The translations under genes and the position numbers were made by a program. A model generated the notes under the pieces. That model worked only from the letters and a program-made list of their open reading frames with translations, was not told the DNA's origin and made no database searches. Below, in pieces: positions 32,074 through 38,291 of a DNA stretch of 38,291 bases. The stretch spans positions 1-38,291 of the forward strand of contig CASEOA010000033.1 of the NCBI GenBank assembly GCA_949289455.1. Reading direction: 5' to 3'. Numbering within the stretch: the first letter of the stretch is position 1; each line of letters starts with the position of its first letter. This stretch comes from an uncultured Eubacteriales bacterium. Its GTDB lineage: Bacteria; Bacillota; Clostridia; Oscillospirales; Oscillospiraceae.

Positions 32074-32934
32074 ATGGCAGATTTGAGACAGGATCTGCTG
32101 GGTCTGGAGTACAGCCCCAGCTTTACCCTTCAGGGCACCCAGGAGGCCGACATCAACCTGGAACTGCCTCCGGTACCCACCGGTACCGCCAGCCTGTATG
32201 GTGTTGTCACCGACGGTACAGCACCCATCCCCGAGGCCACTGTCAAGCTCTTTGACAGCACCGGAACCCCTTATCAGCACACCATCACCGATGCCGCCGG
32301 TCAGTATTCCTTCAGCGATGTGCCGGCGGGCACCTATACGGTGGGCGCGGTGGCCGAGGGCTATCCCCTCAGCGACGTCCTGGGGGTCACCCTGGCCGTA
32401 GGGGGCACCAGCCAGCTGAACCTGACCTGCACCGCCGACCCAACGCTGGCCCTGGGTACCATTGCCGGCACCCTCTCTACCACCGACGGGCTGAACATCG
32501 TCCCGCTGTCCGGGGCCAAGATTACCCTCCGGGATGCCCTGGGCACTGTGGTGGGTACCACCTACACCGTGGCCGACGGTGAGTTTTTGTTCTATGATCT
32601 GGCCGATGGGGTCTATACCCTGGTAGCCACCGCAGACGGTTATCTGGCCTCCGCCCCCATGGCGGTGACCATCCTGGGGGGCTCCATCGCCAACGTGACC
32701 ATGTCGCTGACGGTGGATTCCCGCACCTACAACGGCACGGTCAGCGGCACCATCCGGGATCAGTACGGTACCGCCGTGGCGGGCGCTTTTGTGGGTTTGT
32801 ATCAGGTCACCACCGTGGGAACTGCCCAGGTGGAGACTCTGGTCGCCACCACCAAGACCAACACCGAGGGGCAATATCTGTTTGGCGGCGTCATCGGCGG
32901 CCAGTACCTGGTCAAAGCCAAGCTGGAGCAGTAA
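32074..32934 (+). CDS. protein of three carboxypeptidase-regulatory/CnaB-like domains, no signal peptide
   Basis: A 286-residue protein of beta-sandwich repeats. A short N-terminal segment (residues 1-30, DLLGLEYSPSFTLQGTQEAD) precedes three related CarboxypepD_reg/Cna-B-like domains at about 35-120, 128-215 and 218-286. Each has G-x-V/I at the start, a GATV/GAKI strand and a PAGTYTV-type end (FSDVPAGTYTV, FYDLADGVYTL, FGGVIGGQYLV). Such domains normally lie outside the cell, but no signal peptide, lipobox, TM helix or sortase motif is seen. ATG 32074 has a GGGAGG SD, so the start is secure. Function is not recognised. Confidence 0.8.
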   Translation: MADLRQDLLGLEYSPSFTLQGTQEADINLELPPVPTGTASLYGVVTDGTAPIPEATVKLFDSTGTPYQHTITDAAGQYSFSDVPAGTYTVGAVAEGYPLSDVLGVTLAVGGTSQLNLTCTADPTLALGTIAGTLSTTDGLNIVPLSGAKITLRDALGTVVGTTYTVADGEFLFYDLADGVYTLVATADGYLASAPMAVTILGGSIANVTMSLTVDSRTYNGTVSGTIRDQYGTAVAGAFVGLYQVTTVGTAQVETLVATTKTNTEGQYLFGGVIGGQYLVKAKLEQ

Positions 32935-32954
32935 TCCCCAGCGCTCCTTTCTGC

Positions 32955-33311
32955 TTGGGGGATGGCGAGGAACAGGCGGCAAATCTCTGCCTGGACCCGG
33001 GCTATTTCCTGTGCGCCCTGTGGGTCAGGGTGACCTGCCCTGATCTTACGGACTGGCTGGCCCTGGAGCCTGCGGAGGGGTGCAGCTGCTGGTGCAGACC
33101 GGTATTCTCCGGTATGGCCGTTTTCGGCTGCCTCCTGCCGGGGGCGTACCGTTTGACACTGGGCAGGGAGGGCCGTATCCTATGCCGTCTGGAACTGTCT
33201 TTCCCGCCGGGGGCCTGCCTGTGGGTGGCCCTGGATCCGGCGGAACAGACCTGGGCCTGGCGGCGGGCGTGGTTCCACTGCGCACTTAACCGTCCTCCGG
33301 ACAGATGGTGA
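32955..33311 (+). CDS. possible small Cys/Trp-rich protein, doubtful
   Basis: A 118-codon open frame starts with TTG 20 nt after the Ig-like gene. It encodes a protein with 8 cysteines and many tryptophans, with segments like FGCLLPGAYRLTL that echo the PAGTYTV strand of the neighbour. No SD is seen at the start. The neighbour's stop is not overlapped. It could be a degenerate further repeat domain, a real small gene with an unusual start, or chance in a GC-rich region. The antisense frame is also open. Confidence 0.3.
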   Translation: MGDGEEQAANLCLDPGYFLCALWVRVTCPDLTDWLALEPAEGCSCWCRPVFSGMAVFGCLLPGAYRLTLGREGRILCRLELSFPPGACLWVALDPAEQTWAWRRAWFHCALNRPPDRW

Positions 33312-33314
33312 AGA

Positions 33315-33339
33315 GAGCCGGCCGCACAGCGGCCGGCTC
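33315..33339. other. perfect 11-bp hairpin, possible xre terminator
   Basis: GAGCCGGCCGC with its exact complement around ACA lies 33 nt after the xre stop on the minus strand. There is no clear U-tract on either strand, so termination is uncertain. It closes the gap between convergent transcription units. Confidence 0.5.
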
Positions 33340-33372
33340 CCCAGAGCTGGTCAAGCAAATCTCTTTATCTTG

Positions 33373-33834
33373 TCACTTCCGCTTGGCCAGCTCTTTCCAC
33401 ACCGCCTGGGCGATGAGCTCCTGGCCCTCGGGAGAGCGGAGCGCCTCCAGCACCATGGCCTTGAACTGGTCCTTGGCCTGCCGGGTGGCAAAGAGGGCGT
33501 CCAGCATGGTGGCCCCGCCGCCGGACACCGACTCCGGCTTGGGGCGCTTGGGAGGGGGTGCGGGCTGGTAGACCGGCTCCTCCGCCGGGCCCGACAGGGC
33601 CCCGCTCATCCAGTCCTCCTGCCGGGTGCGGTCCCCGCTCTCCCCCCGGAGGTAGAAGATGGACACCCCGAAATAGGCTGCCAGCTTCTCCTGCTGCTCC
33701 TTGGTGGGGGTGGCCCGGCCGGTTTCAAACTTCTCAATGGCGTTCTTGGGAAAGCCTACCGCCGCCGACAGGGCGGGCCGGGACAGCCCCGCCTCGTCCC
33801 GCAGAGCTTCGATCCGCTGTGCCATAGTAACCAT
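33373..33834 (-). CDS. XRE-family HTH transcriptional regulator
   Basis: A 153-residue protein. Residues 5-62 are a Cro/CI-type helix-turn-helix (AQRIEALRDEAGLSRPALSAAVGFPKNAIEKFETGRATPT). A Pro-rich linker and a helical C-terminal third that could mediate dimerisation follow. ATG 33834 has an AAGGAG SD. It is 54 nt after copA on the same strand and probably the last gene of the copper operon; whether it acts on that operon is unknown. Confidence 0.88.
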   Translation of the reverse strand: MVTMAQRIEALRDEAGLSRPALSAAVGFPKNAIEKFETGRATPTKEQQEKLAAYFGVSIFYLRGESGDRTRQEDWMSGALSGPAEEPVYQPAPPPKRPKPESVSGGGATMLDALFATRQAKDQFKAMVLEALRSPEGQELIAQAVWKELAKRK

Positions 33835-33888
33835 ATTGATACACTCCTTTTTCCAAGCAGAGGCCGGATATCGGCCCTCCGGCACAAT

Positions 33889-34095
33889 TCAGCGGATGGA
33901 TACCACCTGATAGCCCGCCTCGGTGACGGCGTTGGTCAGGGTCTCGTCGGACACCTGGCCGGTCAGGGTGACTGTGGCGGTCTTGGACGCCAGATCCACC
34001 GTGGCGCTGACGCCCTCCAGGGCGTTGAGGGCCTTTTCCACATGGGCCTGACAGTGGGCGCACATCATGCCCTCAATAACCATCGTCTTGTTCAT
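33889..34095 (-). other. possible internal CopZ-like translation product of copA
   Basis: Inside copA, in frame, ATG at 34095-34093 ([12 protein letters not shown]) is preceded by AAAGGAACGGAGAAC, a good SD. Initiation here would give a free 68-residue HMA copper chaperone with CxxC (MCAHC). CopZ-like products from copA are known in E. coli by frameshifting; internal initiation is inferred here from sequence only. Confidence 0.5.
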
Positions 34096-36411
34096 GTTCT
34101 CCGTTCCTTTCTCAGTTTGGATTTGTTCCGGCTCCGCCGGGGCCTCCCGGCGCTCCGGTTTGAAAAACCGCAGGCGCAAAGCGTTGGACACCACGCACAC
34201 CGAACTCATGCTCATGGCCGCCGCCCCAAACATGGGGGAGAGCTGCCAACCGGTAATGGGCGCCCACACCCCGGCGGCCAGGGGGATGCCGATGATGTTG
34301 TAAATAAAGGCCCAGAACAGGTTCTCCTTGATGTTGCGGATCACCTTCTTGGACAGGCGCACCGCCGTCACCGCGTCCAGCAGGTCGCTCTTCATCAGCA
34401 CGATGTCCGCCGACTCGATGGCCACGTCGGTGCCCGCCCCGATGGCCATGCCCACGTCGGCCCGGGCCAGGGCGGGGGCGTCGTTCACCCCGTCGCCAAT
34501 CATTGCCACCCGTTTCCCCTGGGCCTGGAGGGCGGCCACCGCCTTTTCCTTGTCCTGGGGGAGCACCTGGGCGATGACCTGGCTCACCCCCAGCTCCTTC
34601 CCCACCGCCTGGGCGGTGCGCTGGTTGTCGCCGGTGAGCATCACCACATCAATGCCCAGCTCCCGGAATGCCTTCACCGCTGCGGCGCTGGTAGGCTTGG
34701 GCCGGTCGGCCACCGCCACCACCCCCAGCATCCTGTCCCGCTGGGCAAAGTACAGGGGGGTCTTGCCCTCCTGGGCCAGCTTCTCTCCCCTGGGGGCAAA
34801 CTCCGCCAGAGAGATTCCTGCCTCCTCCAGCATAGCCTGATTGCCCGCAAGAATCTCCTCCCCGTGGAGGGTTCCCCGGATGCCCCGGCCGGGGGCGGCG
34901 GAAAAGTCCTCCACCGCCACCAGGGGGATGCTCCGCACCTTTGCCTCCGCCGTGATGGCGTCGGCCAGAGGGTGCTCCGAGGGCTTTTCCAGGGAGGCCG
35001 CCACGCACAAAAGCTCCTCCTCGGTCACGCCGGGGGCGGGGATACAGTCGGTGACCTGGGGCTTACCCTGGGTCAGGGTGCCCGTCTTGTCCATCACCAC
35101 GGTCTGAATGGTGTGGAGGGTCTCCAGGGCTTCGGCAGATTTGATGAGGATGCCGTTTTCCGCACCCTTGCCGGTACCCACCATGATGGCCACCGGCGTG
35201 GCCAGCCCCAGGGCGCAGGGGCAGGAGATCACCAGCACCGCAACCCCGGCGGTGAGGGCGGATTCCACCGACTGGGTGAGGATAAGCCATACCACCGCCG
35301 TCACCAGGGCGATGGCTATGACGGTGGGTACGAATACCCCAGCCACCTTGTCGGCCAGCTTGGCGATGGGGGCCTTGGAGGAGGATGCCTCCTCCACCAG
35401 CCGGATCATCTGGGCCAGGGTGGTATCCTCCCCCACCCGGGTGGCCCGAAAGGTAAAGGAACCGGTCTTGTTGATGGTGGCGGCGGCCACCTTGTCCCCC
35501 GGGGTCTTTTCCACCGGGATGGACTCGCCGGTGAGGGCAGACTCGTCCACCGAGGAGCCCCCGGAGACCACCACCCCGTCCACCGGCACCCGACCGCCGG
35601 GCTTGACCACGATCAGGTCCCCCACCTGCACCTCCTCCACCGGCAGCTCCACCTGGGCCCCGTTCCGCTCCACCAGGGCGGTCTTGGGGGCCAGGTCCAT
35701 GAGCCGGGTGATGGCCTGGCTGGTCTTGCCCTTGGACCGGGTCTCCAGCCACTTGCCCAGGGTGATGAGGGTGAGGATCATCCCGGCGGACTCAAAATAC
35801 AGATCCATGGACCACTTATCCACCCGGGCCTGATCCCCGTGGCCCAGGCCCCAGGCCATCTGGAACAGGGCGGCCACCCCGTAGACCACCGCGGCGGTGG
35901 AACCCAGGGCAATGAGGGAATCCATGTTGGGGGCCCGGTGCCACAGGGTCTTGAAGCCCACGGTGTAGTACTTCCGGTTGAGATACATGATGGGCAGGGT
36001 GAGCAGGAACTGGATCATGGCCACCACCATCACGTTCCCCGGGTCGTGGAAGAAGCCGGGCAGGGGCCAGCCCATCATGTGGCCCATAGCGATGTAAAAC
36101 AGGGGCAGGAGAAACACCAGGGAGGCAAAGAACCGCTTTTTCATGCCGGCGGCCTCCTCCTCCATGGGGTTGGCCGTCCTTTGGACGGCCTTTGCCCCGC
36201 CGCCGGGGAGGGCGGCCCCGTAGCCCGCCGCCTCCACCGCCCGGATGATGGCGGCAGAGTCGGTCTGGCCCTCGTTGTACTCCACCAGCATGGAGTTGCC
36301 CAGCAGGTTCACGTTGACCTGGTCCACCCCCGCCACCTGGCACACCGCTTTTTCCACGTGCGCCGAGCAGGCGGTACAGGTCATGCCGGTTACATCAAAT
36401 TTTTGCTTCAT
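33889..36411 (-). CDS. copA: copper-exporting P1B-type ATPase CopA with N- and C-terminal metal-binding domains
   Basis: An 840-residue P1B-1 ATPase exporting Cu(I). An N-terminal HMA domain has [11 protein letters not shown] near residue 9. Eight TM segments follow, with CPC (SCPCALG) in TM6, and then the catalytic [17 protein letters not shown] and GDGVNDAP. Unusually a second HMA domain sits at the C-terminus (residues ~773-840, [11 protein letters not shown]), after TM8 and a charged linker. This resembles a fused CopZ chaperone. A start-like ATG with an SD lies at the head of that domain (see the next entry). ATG 36411 has an AAAGG SD. csoR lies 12 nt upstream. Confidence 0.95.
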   Translation of the reverse strand: MKQKFDVTGMTCTACSAHVEKAVCQVAGVDQVNVNLLGNSMLVEYNEGQTDSAAIIRAVEAAGYGAALPGGGAKAVQRTANPMEEEAAGMKKRFFASLVFLLPLFYIAMGHMMGWPLPGFFHDPGNVMVVAMIQFLLTLPIMYLNRKYYTVGFKTLWHRAPNMDSLIALGSTAAVVYGVAALFQMAWGLGHGDQARVDKWSMDLYFESAGMILTLITLGKWLETRSKGKTSQAITRLMDLAPKTALVERNGAQVELPVEEVQVGDLIVVKPGGRVPVDGVVVSGGSSVDESALTGESIPVEKTPGDKVAAATINKTGSFTFRATRVGEDTTLAQMIRLVEEASSSKAPIAKLADKVAGVFVPTVIAIALVTAVVWLILTQSVESALTAGVAVLVISCPCALGLATPVAIMVGTGKGAENGILIKSAEALETLHTIQTVVMDKTGTLTQGKPQVTDCIPAPGVTEEELLCVAASLEKPSEHPLADAITAEAKVRSIPLVAVEDFSAAPGRGIRGTLHGEEILAGNQAMLEEAGISLAEFAPRGEKLAQEGKTPLYFAQRDRMLGVVAVADRPKPTSAAAVKAFRELGIDVVMLTGDNQRTAQAVGKELGVSQVIAQVLPQDKEKAVAALQAQGKRVAMIGDGVNDAPALARADVGMAIGAGTDVAIESADIVLMKSDLLDAVTAVRLSKKVIRNIKENLFWAFIYNIIGIPLAAGVWAPITGWQLSPMFGAAAMSMSSVCVVSNALRLRFFKPERREAPAEPEQIQTEKGTENMNKTMVIEGMMCAHCQAHVEKALNALEGVSATVDLASKTATVTLTGQVSDETLTNAVTEAGYQVVSIR

Positions 36412-36423
36412 TGCGCTGCCTTT

Positions 36424-36687
36424 CTACTTTAGAATACGCCCCAGGGTGGTGATGAACTCGTCCACCTTCCGGCTGCGCTCCTCCGGCGTCTCCGCCTCCT
36501 GGACGCAGTGTTTCAGATGGGCGGCCAGCACCTCCTTGTTGGCGCGGTTGAGGATGGCCTCGGTGGCCATGAGCTGCTGGGAGATATCGATACAGTACCG
36601 ATCCTCCTCCACCATTTTCATAATACCGTCGATCTGTCCCCTGGCGGTACGCAGCAGCCGGAGGACGGTTTTCTGGTCTGCCATCAT
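36424..36687 (-). CDS. csoR: CsoR-type copper-sensing repressor
   Basis: An 87-residue all-helical CsoR/RcnR-family repressor. The expected Cu(I) ligands are present: one Cys in RYCIDI near residue 33, and His and Cys in HLKHC near 60. It lacks the His-rich RcnR N-terminus. Two adjacent ATGs at 36687 and 36684 follow a GGGGGGTG SD. It lies directly after an operator-like dyad and starts the csoR-copA-xre operon, so it should repress copA until Cu(I) binds. Confidence 0.93.
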   Translation of the reverse strand: MMADQKTVLRLLRTARGQIDGIMKMVEEDRYCIDISQQLMATEAILNRANKEVLAAHLKHCVQEAETPEERSRKVDEFITTLGRILK

Positions 36688-36692
36688 GTCAG

Positions 36693-36709
36693 ACACCCCC
36701 CTGGGGTGT
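36693..36709. promoter_or_regulatory. candidate CsoR operator
   Basis: ACACCCC-CCT-GGGGTGT, a 7-bp inverted repeat with a central G/C tract as in CsoR sites. It lies immediately downstream of the -10 and covers the csoR SD region, so a bound repressor would block transcription. Confidence 0.75.
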
Positions 36710-36738
36710 AGTATACTCCAGGCGGTTAGTCCTGTCAA
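36710..36738 (-). promoter_or_regulatory. promoter of csoR-copA-xre
   Basis: On the minus strand TTGACA (36733-36738) and TATACT (36710-36715) with a 17-nt spacer; the CsoR dyad touches the -10. Confidence 0.9.
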
Positions 36739-36782
36739 CCCGCCCGCCGGAAAATTCCCCAGAAAAAAAGTAGGATTCCCCC

Positions 36783-36810
36783 TTGACATATTAGAATATT
36801 TGAATATAAT
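36783..36810 (+). promoter_or_regulatory. promoter of arsR-FAD oxidoreductase-thioredoxin
   Basis: TTGACA (36783-36788) and TATAAT (36805-36810) with a 16-nt spacer. The spacer is very AT-rich and has a direct repeat GAATAT-TT-GAATAT, a possible ArsR-family site. Confidence 0.85.
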
Positions 36811-36841
36811 AATAAACAGAACAACACAGGGAGGTGATCCC

Positions 36842-37156
36842 ATGGAGGGACAGGAGGCCATCTATCTGGAGAAGTCCGAGCTGCTCAAGGCCCTCTCCCA
36901 TCCCCTGCGGCTGCGCATTGTCCGGGGCCTGCTCCACTGCGGATGCCGCAACGTGGGGTGTATGGAGGCCAACACCGGCCAGTCCCAGTCCTGCATCTCT
37001 CAGCACCTGATGCGTCTGAAGGCCGCCGGCATCGTGAAGGCGGCCCGGTCGGGCAACGAGGTCTACTATGAGGTCTCCGACCCCAGGGCAGCCGCCGTGG
37101 TGGCCGCCCTCTTCGGAGAATGTGAGGAGGAATACCATTGTACGACATCGCAGTGA
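36842..37156 (+). CDS. ArsR/SmtB-family transcriptional regulator
   Basis: A 104-residue winged-helix regulator. The DNA-recognition part is TGQSQSCISQHLMRLKAAGIVKA near residue 47. A cluster of cysteines, CGCRNVGC near 33-40, sits where As(III)/Cd(II) sensors and redox/persulfide sensors have theirs. The ligand cannot be decided; the downstream thiol-redox genes favour a thiol-reactive or metalloid signal. ATG 36842 has a GGGAGGTG SD. It overlaps the oxidoreductase start by 19 nt. Confidence 0.9.
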   Translation: MEGQEAIYLEKSELLKALSHPLRLRIVRGLLHCGCRNVGCMEANTGQSQSCISQHLMRLKAAGIVKAARSGNEVYYEVSDPRAAAVVAALFGECEEEYHCTTSQ

Positions 37157-37998
37157 TCGGCGGCGGTCCCGCCGGGCTGTCCGCCGCCGTCCAGGCCAGA
37201 GCCAGGGGCAAATCGGTGCTGGTAGTCAGCGGCGACCGTCGGGACAACGCCCTCTACAAAACCCCTCAGATCGACAACTACCTGGGCTTCTGGGGGATTA
37301 CCGGCCAGGAGCTGCTGGACCGGTTCCACGCCCACGCGGCGGAGGCCGGGACGGAGGAAAAAGAGGGCCGGGTCCTGAATATCATGCCCATGGGCGACAC
37401 ATTCTATCTCAGCATCGGCTCCGATGTGGAGCAGGCCAGAGCCATCGTCCTGGCCACCGGAGTGGTGCGGGCCAACAAGTACCCCGGGGAGGAGACCTTC
37501 CTGGGCCGGGGTGTGAGCTACTGCGCCACCTGCGACGGGATGCTCTACCGGGGCAAGGAGGTGGCCGTCATCGGCAAGGCCGCCGACGCCCCCCAGGAGG
37601 CAAACTACCTCCAGGAGTTGGGGTGCAGAGTCACCTATGTCAGCGACAAGGCCCCGGAGCACCTGCGGCCCGACATCCCCTTCGTCAAGGCCCCCAGGCC
37701 GGAGATCCTGGGAGAACAGGCCGTCACCGGCCTGCGGGCGGGCAGCGTAACCATCCCCTGCGAAGGGGTGTTCATCCTCCGGCCCTCCATGGCCCCGGCG
37801 GACCTGCTGCCCGGCTTAGCGCTGGAGGGGGGCTACATCCAGGTGGACCGGAACATGGCCACCAGCATCCCCGGGGTGTTCGCTGCCGGGGACTGCGCCG
37901 GGCTGCCTCTCCAGGTGTCCAAGGCCGTGGGAGAGGGCCTGGTGGCCGGCCTCCGGGCAGCGGAATATGTAGATCAAATCATAAATAAAAACGGATAA
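37138..37998 (+). CDS. TrxB-like FAD oxidoreductase lacking NADPH-binding motifs
   Basis: A 286-residue thioredoxin-reductase-like flavoprotein. The FAD motif GGGPAG lies at residue 8, the redox pair CATC at C129-C132, and the second FAD motif GVFAAGDC near 245. In the middle domain the NADPH Rossmann motif (normally GGGxSAxEEA) reads IGKAADAPQEA, and no HRR motif follows. This is as in ferredoxin-dependent flavin thioredoxin reductases of Clostridia. TTG 37138 has a GAGGAGG SD, so the rare start is supported. It probably feeds the thioredoxin encoded next. Confidence 0.88.
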   Translation: MYDIAVIGGGPAGLSAAVQARARGKSVLVVSGDRRDNALYKTPQIDNYLGFWGITGQELLDRFHAHAAEAGTEEKEGRVLNIMPMGDTFYLSIGSDVEQARAIVLATGVVRANKYPGEETFLGRGVSYCATCDGMLYRGKEVAVIGKAADAPQEANYLQELGCRVTYVSDKAPEHLRPDIPFVKAPRPEILGEQAVTGLRAGSVTIPCEGVFILRPSMAPADLLPGLALEGGYIQVDRNMATSIPGVFAAGDCAGLPLQVSKAVGEGLVAGLRAAEYVDQIINKNG

Positions 37999-38016
37999 AC
38001 AGAAAGGAAGTTTTGT

Positions 38017-38291
38017 ATGTCTATCATTCATCTCACCAACAGCGCCTTTGACAAGGCGGTCTCCAACGGCATCTCCATGGTGGATTTCTGGGCCTCCTGG
38101 TGCGGCCCCTGCAAGATGCTGGCCCCCGTCATGGAGGACCTGGCGGGCAAGTACGAGGGCAAGGCCCTGGTGGGCAAGGTCAACGTGGACGACGAGCCCG
38201 ACCTGGCCCGGCGCTTTGGGGTCATGAGCATCCCCACCGTGGTGTTCCTGAAGGACGGCAAGGAGTTCGACCGGAAGGTGGGCGTCATGCC
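38017..38291 (+). CDS. trxA: thioredoxin, 3' end outside window
   Basis: The first ~91 codons of a thioredoxin. The active site WCGPCK is near residue 28-33 and the cis-proline is in SIPTVVF. ATG 38017 has an AAAGGAAG SD. It is 18 nt after the TrxB-like gene and forms a reductase/thioredoxin pair with it. The last ~15 residues are missing. Confidence 0.95.
   Translation, partial: MSIIHLTNSAFDKAVSNGISMVDFWASWCGPCKMLAPVMEDLAGKYEGKALVGKVNVDDEPDLARRFGVMSIPTVVFLKDGKEFDRKVGVM

Noticed and set aside
33370-36432. A 1020-codon plus-strand frame opposite copA and xre
   Set aside because: His/Gly/Leu-rich antisense shadow with no SD; both genes on the minus strand are certain.
1-38291. CRISPR array, tRNA/rRNA genes, transposase, prophage or integrase
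   Set aside because: No regularly spaced repeats, no recognisable tRNA or rRNA sequence, and no transposase- or integrase-like ORF were found on either strand by reading.

Overview
This is a GC-rich window (roughly 60-65% G+C by eye) with dense operons, AT-richer promoters, TTG and GTG starts, and strong Shine-Dalgarno (SD) sequences. An electron-bifurcating-type [FeFe]-hydrogenase module, DRTGG-domain proteins, an S-component thiamine transporter and serine biosynthesis genes suggest an anaerobic gut Clostridia of the Oscillospiraceae type (Flavonifractor/Lawsonibacter-like). The taxonomy is inference. No rRNA, tRNA, CRISPR array, transposase or integrase was seen.

Layout. (1) 1-7001, minus strand: two hydrogenase operons. 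The downstream one encodes NuoE-like, HATPase, thioredoxin-like ferredoxin and NuoF-like subunits; the last runs off the left edge. The upstream one encodes DRTGG, RsbW-like ATPase, an H-cluster iron-sulfur protein, a second DRTGG protein and a PHP-domain protein, and looks sensory or regulatory. (2) 7067-9667, plus: serC and serA. (3) 9671-16617, plus: a TPP riboswitch with terminator, then thiD-thiW-thiM-thiE-HAD-tenA-thiZ-thiX-thiY, a thiamine salvage and uptake operon without de novo genes. (4) 16622-18083, minus: a D,D-carboxypeptidase. (5) 18104-21566, plus: ComEA-like protein, a two-component system and a GerMN lipoprotein. (6) 21573-24602, plus: O-acetylhomoserine sulfhydrylase-type enzyme, YbaK/ProX-type editing protein and a zinc alcohol dehydrogenase. 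(7) 24607-27418, minus: recR, rpe and ilvA. (8) 27426-33311, plus: TelA-like protein, a second two-component system, a DUF975-like membrane protein, an Ig-like repeat protein and a doubtful Cys-rich ORF. (9) 33315-36738, minus: csoR-copA-xre copper operon. (10) 36783 to the right edge, plus: ArsR regulator, TrxB-like flavoprotein and thioredoxin.

The main discovery candidate is a pair of related ~105-bp three-hairpin elements (here called E), E1 at 4220-4321 and E2 at 8280-8386. Each sits at one end of a conserved gene: the 5' end of the PHP gene and the 3' end of serC. In both places the gene terminus is present twice: an intact terminus on one side of E and a displaced, slightly diverged homologous copy on the other. 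The order and polarity are the same: gene body - core - new terminus - spacer - E - core - old terminus. The five serC differences are all synonymous, and the distal E hairpin shows compensatory base changes between copies. This resembles gene-end replacement by integrative elements, but with a tiny element that has no recombinase in the window. At the PHP gene, the displaced start opens a 70-codon chimeric leader whose TGA overlaps the TTG start of the working gene, which suggests translational coupling.
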